Shown piece by piece: positions 1 to 8,277 of a stretch of DNA of 16,643 nt. This stretch comes from Fomitopsis serialis. Lineage: Eukaryota; Basidiomycota; Agaricomycetes; Polyporales; Fomitopsidaceae. Location: assembly GCF_022376445.1 (NCBI RefSeq), contig NW_025955645.1:1-16643 (forward strand), written 5' to 3'. The position numbers and the translations under genes were made by a program. Under the pieces are notes generated by a model, which made no database searches, was not told the DNA's origin, and saw only the letters and a program-made list of their open reading frames with translations. Numbering within the stretch: the stretch's first letter is position 1; every line of letters begins with the position of its first letter.

Positions 1-423
1 CAGATGCCGGCCCTACTGGCTGCCTTTAGGGTGCAATCACTTTGTGAGGAATCCGGCTCCTCGGTTCGTTGGCGCGGGTGAGCGTCGGAAACACATGGGG
101 AGTTGATGGTCGGACGCGGAGGTGAGCACAAGCGTCCTCGTATCGAAGCTTCCTACAGCCCGGAATATGTACAGTACTTCATCCTACGGTACGCGGTGAG
201 CCACTCCGAGGGTCGTAGGCGAAATGTAAGCGAGATTAGAGCATGAACGATGGGGAATGAGTGGTGGCGGTGGCACAGTAGCCGCTCCGGTACCACTCCG
301 AGTCCGAGTACAACATAGACGGATCATGAATGAGTCTAGAGCGAGCCGAAGGCGAGTCAGAAAAGAGAACAGGAAAGGAAAAGAAAAAGAAAAGAAAATA
401 TCTATTCGTCAGGCGCTCGTGCG
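1..423. other. No recognisable gene; left-edge unassigned sequence
   Basis: I see no convincing coding region, RNA gene or repeat in this stretch apart from the purine tract listed separately. Short open frames on both strands (for example 236-631 on the minus strand) are rich in Arg, Ser and Phe, lack recognisable motifs, and read through the purine tract as poly-Phe or poly-Lys, as chance frames would. On the minus strand the purine tract is a pyrimidine tract of the kind found in fungal promoters and 3' splice sites, but no gene beside it supports that use. Confidence 0.4.
371..398. repeat. Polypurine tract
   Basis: This is an uninterrupted 28-base A/G run dominated by AAAAG and GGAAA units, preceded by a further purine run at 359-369. 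It stands out against GC-balanced surroundings. It could be simple-sequence DNA or, read on the minus strand, a CT-rich promoter element. No function can be assigned. Confidence 0.8.
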
Positions 424-654
424 ATGTATCCAGGCGCCTACGCATCCCTTGCACTTTGGGACTCGGACGCACGTACTCCAGCTGAGCCCGAGTACGGTGA
501 GGTGTCAGTGCCCGGTGCCGAAACCGTAACATCCGAAACCGTAACATCACTAAGTTACCGATCGTACGTCGAAAGTATGTATACGGTTTTTGAAGAATTA
601 GAGGATGGAGACGTCGCATTTTGGGCGGCATTGCCTCCTACCATGCCTGCCTAA
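424..654 (+). CDS. Possible short open reading frame, unknown
   Basis: This is an ATG-initiated frame of 76 residues. The composition is acidic and fairly protein-like (Glu, Ser, Thr, Tyr), and it ends with a stop just before the left inverted repeat. It contains the 15-bp tandem duplication at 518-547, which is in frame and duplicates the peptide ETVTS. No family is recognised and no TATA box or Kozak-like context stands out. It may be chance, or an exon fragment of a gene truncated by the neighbouring repeat element. Confidence is low. Confidence 0.15.
   Translation: MYPGAYASLALWDSDARTPAEPEYGEVSVPGAETVTSETVTSLSYRSYVESMYTVFEELEDGDVAFWAALPPTMPA
518..547 (+). repeat. 15-bp perfect tandem duplication
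   Basis: The unit CCGAAACCGTAACAT occurs twice head to tail at 518-532 and 533-547. It is a perfect, presumably recent, slippage-type duplication. Confidence 0.9.
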
Positions 655-660
655 AATGCA

Positions 661-749
661 CATGCGTGAGTGCTCAATCACAGTGAAAACCGGACCTGCC
701 CGAACTAAGCTGACACCTGCCCGGAAAAGGTCTTGACAGCTGCTGTCAA
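661..749 (+). repeat. Left arm of inverted repeat
   Basis: This arm is the reverse complement of 2917-3005. The best-conserved part is 679-710, which matches 2987-2956 at 31 of 32 positions and includes CACAGTGAAAA and the CCTGCCCGAACTAAGC block. Conservation falls to about two thirds on both sides of the core, including a shared CTTGACAGC further inward. Confidence 0.85.
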
Positions 750-885
750 CGACTACACTACGGGCAGCTCTCGGTTGACTGGGGGCAGGCAATTGAAACA
801 CGGCCTTAACGCATAACCTGCCCCAACCTGCCGAGAGCAGGCGTCTTAGTCTGCGGGCAGGTCTGGGCAGCTGGGGGCAGGTCCG
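690..885. repeat. Cluster of CCTGCC / GGCAGG motifs
   Basis: Perfect hexamers occur at 695-700, 716-721, 784-789 (reverse), 817-822, 827-832, 856-861 (reverse) and 876-881 (reverse), with near variants such as GGGCAGCT and AACCTGCTGT among them. The right arm region carries three more (about 2883, 2945 and 2966). Density and mixed orientation resemble subterminal binding-site arrays of DNA transposons. That function is inference. Confidence 0.7.
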
Positions 886-1211
886 TAATCTGCTATAACC
901 TGCTGTAAACTGCCGTCGATTATAATGCTACTACACTAATATACATTGCACTACTACTACGCCTCCCGGCCTCCCGCCCGCTCGTCCTCGTCCGTTCGCC
1001 CCCCATTCACTACCTGCGACACGCTCGTCGGCTGCGTTTGCATGCGGGGCACTGGCCCTACGCGCTCGCAGTCGGCGTGTGTTGTACACGCCCTGTCCAC
1101 CGTCGCCGTCTCCTGTGTGTCGCTCGCGCGCGCGGCTCGTTCGTCAACCGCGCTTGCGTGCTGGGCATTTGCCCTGCGCGCTCGTGGTTGTCGTGCGTGC
1201 GTCGCCGCCCA

Positions 1212-1250
1212 GTTGTGGTCCCGCCCGGTTGTGGTCCCGCCCGGTTGTGT
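1212..1250 (+). repeat. 16-bp perfect tandem repeat
   Basis: The unit GTTGTGGTCCCGCCCG is present twice (1212-1227 and 1228-1243), followed by the first six bases of a third copy. Confidence 0.9.
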
Positions 1251-1654
1251 ACACGCCCGCCCACCCGATTGTGTGCCTCCTCGGCCTCCCTTCCGCTTAC
1301 CTGTGTGCGCGTTCGTCGACCGCGTCTGTGCACTGGACATTCGTCCTCCGCGCTCGCAGTTGGCGTGTGTTGCGCACGCCTCGGCCCTGTCCACGTCGCC
1401 GTCTTCCGTCTTTTGCTGATCCCCGCGCGATCCGTTCATCGGCCGTGCTTGCATGCTGGGCATTGGCCCTGCATGCTCGCGGTCGCCCTGTGCGTCGGCC
1501 CGTCCGCGCGCCGCTTGTTCGTCGGCCGTGCCTACACGCAGGGCATTGGCCCTGCGTGCTCGCCGTCGTCGTGCGCGTCGCGCTGCACGTCACCGCGTCC
1601 TGTGCTCGCTGTTAGCGAGCCCTTTCGCGTGTGGCTAGACTCACCTGGCTCTGG

Positions 1655-1687
1655 CCCTCGACCTCGCCCTCGACCTCGCCCTCGCCC
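1655..1687 (+). repeat. 12-bp tandem repeat (2.75 copies)
   Basis: The unit CCCTCGACCTCG occurs at 1655-1666 and 1667-1678, followed by a partial copy. It is a simple GC-rich slippage repeat. Confidence 0.85.
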
Positions 1688-1860
1688 ATCCCCGCCAGCC
1701 GTTCATTCGTCCCCGCCGTCCGCTCGTCGTTCACGCTTGCCGTGTATTCGTCGTCCACACCTGTCGTGAGTTCGTCGCTGCGCCCAGGCCCGCGGTGTCT
1801 TCGTCGGCTAGGTTTGCGTGCGGGGCCTTTGCCGTGGGTGCTCGCCGCGCGCGTGTGCAC

Positions 1861-2680
1861 CGTGTTGCTGTGCCTGAGGCCGTTCGCGAGTCGACCTGGC
1901 GGATGGAGGGGGGCATGCCTCAGATTCCCTGCGAGTTTGGACGCTCGCGGGGTTGCCTCTTTTGGCAATACCCGTACGAGGGCGCATTTGGCGGACACCG
2001 GGCGTGCGGGATTGCGCCGGAGTCCCGCAGCGTCTGTTCGCATCGCCAGACCTAGAACAGCGTACTCGAGAGCATCATGCAGCGGCGACAACGGGTCGAG
2101 CGCTAGGCTCCGCCAGCAGTTTTGCGGCGACGTGTCGTAGTTCTGTTTGACTCGGACTAGATCTGCACGCCAACCCAAGGGTCAGCAGATAGCTGACTAG
2201 TACCGGAAGGCATTGTACCCCACGGGCCGCGCGAAGTTGCCGTTCGCACAACCCGGACTCACCCTCAGGCTCACCCTCGCTCGCCCGTGCGGCACATGCC
2301 ATCGGCTGCGGCACTACAGCCCATCCACCCCGTCGCGGGTCATGATCCTACGTCTGAAAACAAAGGAGAGCTGGTGCGACACTCTTTGTAATGTACTACT
2401 CACTCACACACTCCTGGCCGCCTGCAGCCCACCCGCCCACTCGCCCTGCGTGCGTTTGATACGATTAGAGTGATTCAAAAAGTCGGAAGGGAGTGCGTGC
2501 CTATGCACGTCGTGGAATAAGATATCGGCGGATGTCGACGTGGCGGTGTGAAGCGAAGGCCGTCTGCAGTCGGAAAGACTTGGAGTCTCTCGAGTCTGCA
2601 TGGCGTCATCGGAGGTCGGGCGTGCAAGTCACGGGGTCGGGAGGTGGATGGCTCAAGGAACTGGGCGGAGCGCGGAAGGC
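1861..2680. other. No recognisable gene; interior of the inverted-repeat element
   Basis: Open frames on both strands overlap one another and show no known motif, start context or splice-bounded exons. The GC bias falls off after about 2340. I see nothing I can name. Confidence 0.4.
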
Positions 2681-2850
2681 TAACGTGGACGCGTTAACGC
2701 ACAAGTGAAGAGTGTTAGCGAAGCTAAAGAGACTTACGCGTACGGCTTACGATCGAGGCGTTCATGTTAACGAGATGCGGGGTGGCATTAAAGCACTAAG
2801 GCGGACGGCCATAGCGCGTAAGCGAGCTAAGATCGTGTCTAAAGTTACAA
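2680..2850. repeat. Cluster of short palindromes with TTAACG/TTAGC/GCGTAA motifs
   Basis: The stretch holds a perfect 10-bp palindrome GCGTTAACGC at 2691-2700, a short hairpin TTAGC-GAA-GCTAA at 2715-2727, TTACGCGTA near 2740, a second GTTAAC near 2766 and GCGCGTAAGCGAGCTAAG near 2815. It lies about 70-240 bp inside the right inverted arm, opposite the CCTGCC cluster of the left side. A role as subterminal binding or folding sequence is possible but unproven. Confidence 0.5.
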
Positions 2851-2916
2851 AACGCCATTGAGAGACGCCGATAGAACCAATGCGGCAGGTGGGGGCAGCT
2901 CGGAGCAGGTGGAACA

Positions 2917-3005
2917 CGTCAAATGGCTGTCAAGGCCTGCTCCAGGCAGGCCCTGGCTTAGTTCGGGCAGGTCCGATTTTCACTGTGGCTCAATACCCAC
3001 GCAAA
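2917..3005 (-). repeat. Right arm of inverted repeat
   Basis: This arm is inverted relative to 661-749. The core at 2956-2987 begins GCTTAGTTCGGGCAGG and ends TTTTCACTGTG, with one mismatch to the left arm. It continues outward through a less conserved CCCACGCAAA end. No target-site duplication is recognisable outside it. Confidence 0.85.
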
Positions 3006-3251
3006 CTCTGGCATTACGTGGAAGCCCTAGTACGTTCGCCGCGCAGCCAGACCGTCCCCGTGACTTGCTCGTTTCCCGTAAGTATCGTCCAGTTTGAGAG
3101 GATGCTACATATATGATTATTGATCAATCCACTTATTGAGCACTACAGTCTGCGACGGCCGCGACGGGGGTGGCGCGCAACTCTGAGCGACGCGACACCG
3201 TGAGGGGCGCTGAGGGACTTAGAGGCCGAACGCGCAGAGCGCGCTGACACG
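3006..3251. other. Spacer upstream of the transposase locus
   Basis: There is no coding signal. A CACTACAG octamer at 3141-3148 recalls the CACTA ends of this transposon superfamily, but no matching inverted copy is visible downstream of the transposase, so it is not called a terminus. The sequence shifts from AT-rich (about 3105-3145) to GC-rich (3155-3250). Confidence 0.35.
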
Positions 3252-4129
3252 ATGAGCCGACGCAATCGACTGTCAGCGACATCCGACGCGATCGCATCCT
3301 TATCGGGATGCATCCCGAAAAGGCAAGGAGTGGGCGGGCTTAGCATCCCCGGGCCCATCAACAGCACTGGGAAGTTGGCAACTCCCTTTTTGCTCTACGC
3401 GTCCTACACACGTTTGAAAGAACAGTGCTGTGCGGTGAGAGCACCAGTAAATGGAAATACTTCACTGCATCTAATCATGGTTCTTTACTCGCAGACCAGA
3501 TATTCAGGCCTTGACGGCGGCGCCAATGAGTTGAATACACGACGCTGGCAACGCAGGTACATTCACAATCCGCGTATCTTGAACTTAATGTGTTCATGCT
3601 TTGATGGTGTAGACAAATATTCCTCTGCAACTGGCTATGCATCGATCGGCAGCTAGAGAGGCGACATCATCTCGAAGACATCCTAAGCCGGATGACACTA
3701 TAAGCACACTTCAAGACGACTTGGTTCGGCGAAGAGGCGCGCTACAGGAGCAAGGTCTTTGTCTGGTATTCCAGAGCCCGCCCCATGCATTGTCTCTGCC
3801 TGCCGCCGACGTGGCGGAGGTTAAGGGCGAGTCGAGGGAAATCAACGCGGGTGCCTTCGGGCTCGAATACGACAACCCGCACAACGCGCCTCTCCTTCAG
3901 TACGAACAATGGCTCCACGAAGGCTATGTTGCACTCGAGACGCCAATGAGGAGCCAAGATATATTGGTCGCTACGCGTGCGGACGTAGTTCGGATGGACT
4001 TCTCGACAGCAATCCAGGACGTCGAGGCGTGGAGACGCGCTGAGTGGGAACGACAGCGACTAGCTGCGCGAGAGGATTTGCAGACCCAGAGACATGACCT
4101 CCCGGGAGAGAGGACGAACATCAACACAG
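3252..4129 (+). CDS. N-terminal exons of the Tnp2-like protein (partial, intron 3607-3652)
   Basis: The exon 3653-4129 is supported. It stays open, is acidic and Arg-rich (WLHEGYVALET, DVEAWRRAEWERQRLAARED), and its splice to 4182 restores the frame (codon G|AT). Upstream, 3252-3606 is open from an ATG and joins across a 46-nt intron (GTGTAG..GGCAG), also in frame, but I recognise nothing in it. A second very good intron candidate sits at 3447-3494 (GTAAAT.., CTAAT branch, TTTACTCGCAG). It is 48 nt and so would leave the frame unchanged. The true start is therefore uncertain. An N-terminal zinc-finger-like region usual in relatives is not evident. Confidence 0.5.
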
Positions 4130-4181
4130 GTTCGTGCCCAGAAGATCGTGTCCTCCAGCTGAGCTGACGCACACAACATAG

Positions 4182-5692
4182 ATTCATACGTCTTCCCGCG
4201 CACTCTATCGTTTCACCCTTTGGTTTTACTCTGTAACCTCATCGTTGCGGTCCTCCATCTGCTCTGCGGTGTATCAATCAAACGCTGCGGGTTTTTTCTG
4301 AGTGGCTTGCAGCTACTCCTTTCATTGGCACCCACGTTCACCGATCAGCCAGACGTTGCAACTCGTAGCCCCGAATACCTCCGCATCATCTCCCATATAT
4401 CACAGGACGTCCGAACGGTCATCAGCGACTTGTCTATATCACCGAGCACCAAATCCTACGTCTGCTGTCCTCAGTGTTTCGCCATCTATGCGCTTGGAGG
4501 CGGAGCAGGCTACCCGGATCGCTGCACTAAAGCAACAGTGTCTAGTGGGGATATGTGCGGCGCTGAGCTGCGCAGAACGCGCCTGATCAATGGCCGTTTG
4601 CGCTCTTTTCCTGCCCGCCAATACGTCTACCACGACTTCAAGCAGTGGTTGGCGCGCCTTGTATGTCGCCCTGGGATGGAGGAGATCATGGATCGGACAC
4701 TAGTCGACGCGTTACGACAGAGACCACCAGAAGACTCGACGATTGAAGACTTCTACGACACTCAGACTCTCCGTTCCCTTGTTGATCCCGACGGAGAGAA
4801 GTTCATTCGAAGTGATACGACTGAGGGTCGATTCGTCTTCAGCATTTGCATGGACGGTTTCCTACCAAGCGGCAAGGGCAGCAATGCCTCTGTCTCCGTT
4901 GGGGCTATCTATCTCGCTTGTCTCAACCTTCCCCTGTCCCTGCGCTACAAAGAAGAGAATCTATACCTATGCGGGATTATCCCGGGTCCAAGCCACCCAT
5001 CGCAAGAAGCCATTAATCCGATGTTGTCCCCCCTCGTGGATGACTTTCTCGACGCGTGGTTCCAAGGAATCCGTTTCTCCAGCACACCATGTCACATGAC
5101 AGGGAGGACGGCGCGATGTATGATCTGTCCACTAGTCTCCGACTTGCTCGCAGCGAGACAGATGGCCGGGTTCTCTGGCCACGGGTCCAGCCTTTTCTGT
5201 TCGTATTGCTTTCTCAAGCTAGAAGACATCGACAATCTAGACTGGTGGACTTGGACGCTGCGTACAGGTGCCCAGCAGAGGGACGCGGCAGAACGCTGGA
5301 AGACTAGTGACGACCCGGACGAACGTGCCCGAATATATCAAGAACACGGCATTCGCTGGTCCGAGCTCATGCGCCTACCATACTGGGACCCTATAAAGTT
5401 CACAGCTATTGATCCAATGCACGCTCTTCTGCTCGGGTTGTTACATCGTCATTGCAGTATTGTGTGGGGGATGGATTCTAGGTACAAGGATGGGCTCAGT
5501 GGCCGTGCGGGCGACCCCGCAAAGAATGCGCCCACGGACGACCAGATGCGCGAAGCCCATCTCATGGCTCGGACAGGAACTGATCGGGACATTGAACGTC
5601 TTCCGAAAGAAGTATCGCGCATCTTGTGCAAGGAGCTGAATCTCCCATTCTCTGGCCGGGTGGGCAAGTTGCATGCGCGCCTCTTTGTACAT
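4182..5692 (+). CDS. Catalytic-core exon of the Tnp2-like transposase
   Basis: This is one uninterrupted exon of about 503 codons. In order it shows: a hydrophobic segment (LVLLCNLIVAVLHLLCGVS); a Cys pair motif CCPQC with a later C..MCG, a likely zinc-binding knuckle; the RPGMEEIMD block; SICMDGF with a conserved Asp at 4853-4855; SVGAIYLACLNLPLSLRYK; IIPGPSHPS; LVSDLLAARQMAGFSGH with an Asp at 5141-5143; FCSYC; and LPYWDPIKFTAIDPMHALLL with an Asp at 5411-5413. These blocks are typical of fungal Tnp2-family proteins. The three Asp residues are candidates for the acidic active site or its neighbourhood, but I cannot assign the DDE triad with certainty. The exon ends at a GTATGT donor. Confidence 0.85.
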
Positions 5693-5742
5693 GTATGTAC
5701 CGCATTATCACGTCGCGGACCATGCGCTCACGCAAGTCACAG

Positions 5743-6606
5743 AGGAGAGCAATGGGATGGCCTGTGGATCAAACCAACATTGCTCGACAGAGCGGATTCC
5801 AGAACGCACCCACTGCAACGTGGACCGCATTGCAGGACCTCCAATTACAGGAAGTTCTCAATGTTCTGCGCTACAAGAACGCACCTTCCTTGCCCACTCA
5901 CGGGCTGCCTGTCTTGGTCAAGGCATGTGTCCATACCTTTGGCGGGAAGGACACAGAGTATAGCAAGCTCAAACTCTGTGCTCTCCGCGCAAAACTGGAT
6001 AGTTATGTGAGTTACCTATTGGATGCATTCTGAGAGGCAGACACTGACCAACAATTCAGAGAGCCGAACATGGTGTTCTGGGCTCCCCGAATGAGCTTTC
6101 CGAACTAGCTCGGGGGTCAGGCCCTCCTACGCAGTGGGAAATCGATTATGCAATGGCCGTCCTAGACTACGGTAACAAAAGCGAGTTGCGCAGTTTGCGC
6201 ATCGCTACGCTTGTCCAAGTATGTACGGTACGACTGGGCGGAAATGCGCTAGAGTTTAGCGCGGCGAAGAAAGAGCAATTGCTGAACAAGCTTCATCATT
6301 ACGTTCGTTGTTGTTTTCTTGAGCTGAAGACATGCGCTGACGATGCGGAAAGCGCGAGAAGCTCGATGTAGCGAAGCCCCCGAAGCATTCGAGCCTTCCC
6401 GCAGGCGCTGTTGATCAGTACGGCATCGCCGTTCGCGAGGCTGACCTGGTGCTTGCCGAAGATACATTTCAGCGAGGGTCGAGACCAAGTTCAAGGCTTT
6501 GCGCGCAGCGCTCCTGGCTGCTCTATGTGTATCTAAGCTGCATCTACCCAGAGCCGAAGCTGGAAGGCTGACAAAGCGCGAAGCGCTCCTGAAACTAGAG
6601 GCAGAG
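5743..6606 (+). CDS. Middle exons of the Tnp2-like protein with SAP-like helical repeats
   Basis: The exons 5743-6006, 6060-6302 and 6353-6606 are separated by introns of 53 and 50 nt with GTGAGT and GTTCGT donors. Repeated segments have the pattern Leu-x-x-Leu ... Gly ... Lys-x-x-Leu-Leu-x-x-Leu; for example LRIATLVQVCTVRLGG followed by KKEQLLNKLHHYV, and LRAALLAALCVSKLHL followed by TKREALLKLEAEV. This resembles SAP-type DNA-binding helices, a comparison I make from pattern only. A frame change near 6475, between the DTFQRG and TKFKALR stretches, breaks the last exon. That exon ends at a GTAAGT donor. Confidence 0.65.
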
Positions 6607-6658
6607 GTAAGTAAGACATTCATTTTGGATGTTCATGCCTAGCTGAGCTGCTATCTAG

Positions 6659-7212
6659 CGTTCAAAGGCTGGAATCACTGATGGCGACGGACGCCTGGTG
6701 GCGGGCCGCAATGTGCGCACCCGAGTCCTGGGTCAAGAAACCCTGCGCCTCGTTTGGGCAGAGATGCGAGATATTGTGTTACCGTCTGAAGTCTCGCGCG
6801 CACCAGGCAAAGCGGGCGCTCCAGGTCAAGGCTCGCTCTCTGCAGACGAATGGCGAACATTCTGCACCGTCAATCTCGTCATTACTCTGGGTTGGGCCTG
6901 GGGGTCCCTCCCGAGTGATCGCAGAGAGAGAAAGCTATTAGATAACTTCATGAATTTGGTAACCGTTGTCAAGCTTGCAACGGCGAGGTCGGTGACGTCA
7001 CGGAGCTTATGGGAGATCCAGACGAACATGCACCGGTATCTCAAACAGCTGCTGGTGCTTTTCCCCGGGACAGTGTCAGTCCGTATCAGCATATGTGCCT
7101 GGGGCATCTCGCAACCGTTTTCGAGACCTTGGGACCTGCACCGCCATTTGGTGCTTTGTCTTTGAGCGTGCCAACTTCATTCTGCAAAGGATCAAGACAA
7201 ATAGCCGCATAG
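6659..7212 (+). CDS. C-terminal core of the Tnp2-like protein (two frame changes)
   Basis: The exon starts in frame after the 6607-6658 intron. It contains GQETLRLVWAEMRDIVLPS, the LSADEWRTFCTVNLVITL block characteristic of fungal Tnp2 relatives, and LLDNFMNLVTVVKLAT. Near 7065 the recognisable sequence moves to another frame (VSPYQHMCLGHL), and near 7140 to the third (WCFVFERANFILQRIKTN). That last frame runs to a GTATGT donor at 7213. Two single-base changes about 75 bases apart suggest either decay or sequencing indels. Confidence 0.75.
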
Positions 7213-7258
7213 GTATGTACATGTCTGCTTCAAACTTCACATTTAATTCTCGTCGTAG

Positions 7259-8008
7259 ATGATCTTTCCGCCACTCTGCTGAACCGCTTCTGCACCCGGC
7301 AAAACTTACGAGCGCTCTTCTCCCGCTTGGCGCTACCCCAAATGCTTCGAGGCATCATACCCACATTCGTAAAAACATTCGAGTCTGACATCAGAGGAAC
7401 TCTTAACAGTATTCTCTCCGAGTCCTTGAACCAGAGGCCAACGAGAACGTCGAGGGAGACGAAGACGATACAAGAAGGGTACATAAGCTGTACACTCTGA
7501 CACAGGAAGTCTTCGATGCTCTGCGCACGCGCCTAGACCAGCCAAGTCGCCGCGCAATTCCGCTCAAGGTCATGGAGCTACGGGGAGCTCGGTACAAGCC
7601 CATGGCGGCAGCTCAGCACGACAGTATCGTTGTTTTCAGAAGGAACGACGACGCAGACTGGCAAGCTGGCTGCATACGTGAACTATTCAAGCAAGAAGGA
7701 GCGCTCGCAGGCGACTCTGACCAATGGACGACATGGCTTATCGTCGACGTGTATAAGCCTCTCACCTCACAGCACGAAGAGCGTGATCCGTACAGAAACT
7801 TCCCGATCGCTGGTGGCCGGCTGTTCTACTCCGAGTTCCTTCCCAAACCAGTCGCACTGGTGGCCGAAGAGATCATATGTCATGCGGCGCTGATGAGAAG
7901 GATTTTGCCAACCACAGACGTTGAATGCGTCCACGTCCTACCGCTAGACAAGGTATGAAAAAGTCTGTTGGCCGCATGATTTTCGGCTGACGACGGACTA
8001 ACTAGTGA
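7259..8008 (+). CDS. C-terminal domain of the Tnp2-like protein
   Basis: The exon begins DDLSATLLNRFCTRQNLRAL in frame with the preceding exon. The frame changes near 7415, after which an acidic linker (ENVEGDEDDT) and a long conserved tail follow: LTQEVFDALRTRL, a segment around DSIVVFRRNDDADWQAGCI, DPYRNFPIAGGRLFYSEFLP and VHVLPLDK. This matches the usual C-terminal domain of fungal Tnp2 relatives, which ends in a similar Leu-Asp-Lys/Arg motif. A final 53-nt intron (7953-8005, with CTAAC branch) leaves only a stop codon. Confidence 0.75.
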
Positions 8009-8277
8009 GGCCACGGTCACAGCCCTTTTGGCATAACCTCCGTGCTATTGTTGCACTGGATCATGTCGACCGCCACTGTTTACAGCGGTAGCACTTCTCC
8101 GCTCGGGATGGTGCCGTGGCCGGCGCAATCAATCCGCACAGATGTGGCGTTCGACGTTTCATATCATAATTTCTCGCTCTCGAATTCGCATCAAGGTGAA
8201 ATGTATATTAGCCAGGATATATACCGTACGCTCGACGGAGTCAACTACGTCATGATCCAATTCTGTCAGCACATACA
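8009..8277. other. Convergent intergenic spacer
   Basis: This lies between the stop of the plus-strand transposase locus and the stop of the minus-strand SUN gene. An open plus-strand frame at 8042-8296 has a protein-like look but carries no motif and runs into the antisense of the SUN gene. I regard it as chance or 3' UTR sequence. Confidence 0.45.

Larger units (their letters stand above)
1024..1860 (+). repeat. Degenerate minisatellite, six copies of a ~60-bp GC-rich unit
   Basis: Copies start near 1024, 1140, 1312, 1435, 1518 and 1800. Each runs: TTCGTCGGCCG-like head, TGCTTGCATGC middle, GGGCATTGGCCCTGC (itself nearly palindromic), then GCTCGC and a CGTGTG-rich tail. Spacing is irregular (about 80-290 bp), so the array is old or has been broken up. 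A secondary shared tail, CACGCC..CTGTCCAC.GTCGCCGTC, recurs after copies 1 and 3. The many overlapping Arg/Ala/Cys-rich open frames here are products of this composition and not genes. Confidence 0.75.
655..3010. mobile_element. Candidate non-autonomous DNA element flanked by inverted repeats
   Basis: Two inverted arms (661-749 and 2917-3005) bound a segment of about 2.35 kb. The arms share a 32-base core with a single mismatch and about 74% identity over 89 aligned positions, counted by eye. Inside the left arm lies a cluster of CCTGCC/GGCAGG hexamers, resembling the subterminal transposase-binding arrays of plant and fungal DNA transposons. The interior is GC-rich with decayed tandem repeats and no credible protein gene; its long open frames are Arg/Ala/Pro-rich and open on several frames of both strands at once, as expected from GC-rich DNA. 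The exact ends and a target-site duplication could not be fixed. A nested or foldback element, or two separate elements in opposite orientation, remain possible. The neighbouring Tnp2-like gene could have supplied transposase in trans, but nothing in the sequence links them. Confidence 0.5.
3252..8008 (+). pseudogene. Tnp2-like (CACTA superfamily) transposase locus, spliced, with frame disruptions
   Basis: This is a long basidiomycete Tnp2-family protein gene, a DDE-type transposase relative. Introns inferred from GT..AG sites with branch-like motifs that also restore frame: 3607-3652, 4130-4181, 5693-5742, 6007-6059, 6303-6352, 6607-6658, 7213-7258 and 7953-8005. Exons flanking nearly all of them join in one frame. 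Within exons the frame must change near 6475, 7065, 7140 and 7415 to follow the recognisable protein, so as it stands the gene could not give a full product. Splicing at 7953-8005 places a TGA directly after LPLDK at 8006; an alternative acceptor four bases later would run to a TAA near 8033. No terminal inverted repeats or target duplication were found around the locus, so it may be an immobilised relic. Assembly indels are the main alternative to genuine decay. Confidence 0.8.

Noticed and set aside
946..2178. Several long overlapping open frames on both strands in the GC-rich segment
   Set aside because: They are Arg/Ala/Pro/Cys-rich, open in multiple frames simultaneously and follow the tandem repeat, as expected of stop-poor GC-rich DNA. 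No motif or splice structure.
661..3005. Long terminal repeats of a retrotransposon
   Set aside because: The repeats are inverted, not direct, and no reverse transcriptase, integrase or primer-binding site is visible.
3141..3148. CACTACAG as a CACTA transposon terminus
   Set aside because: No inverted counterpart or target duplication is found beyond the transposase end, and the octamer is expected by chance.
6153..7165. Separate single-exon genes for the short frames here
   Set aside because: Splice sites join them in phase into the Tnp2-like protein; they are exons of one locus.
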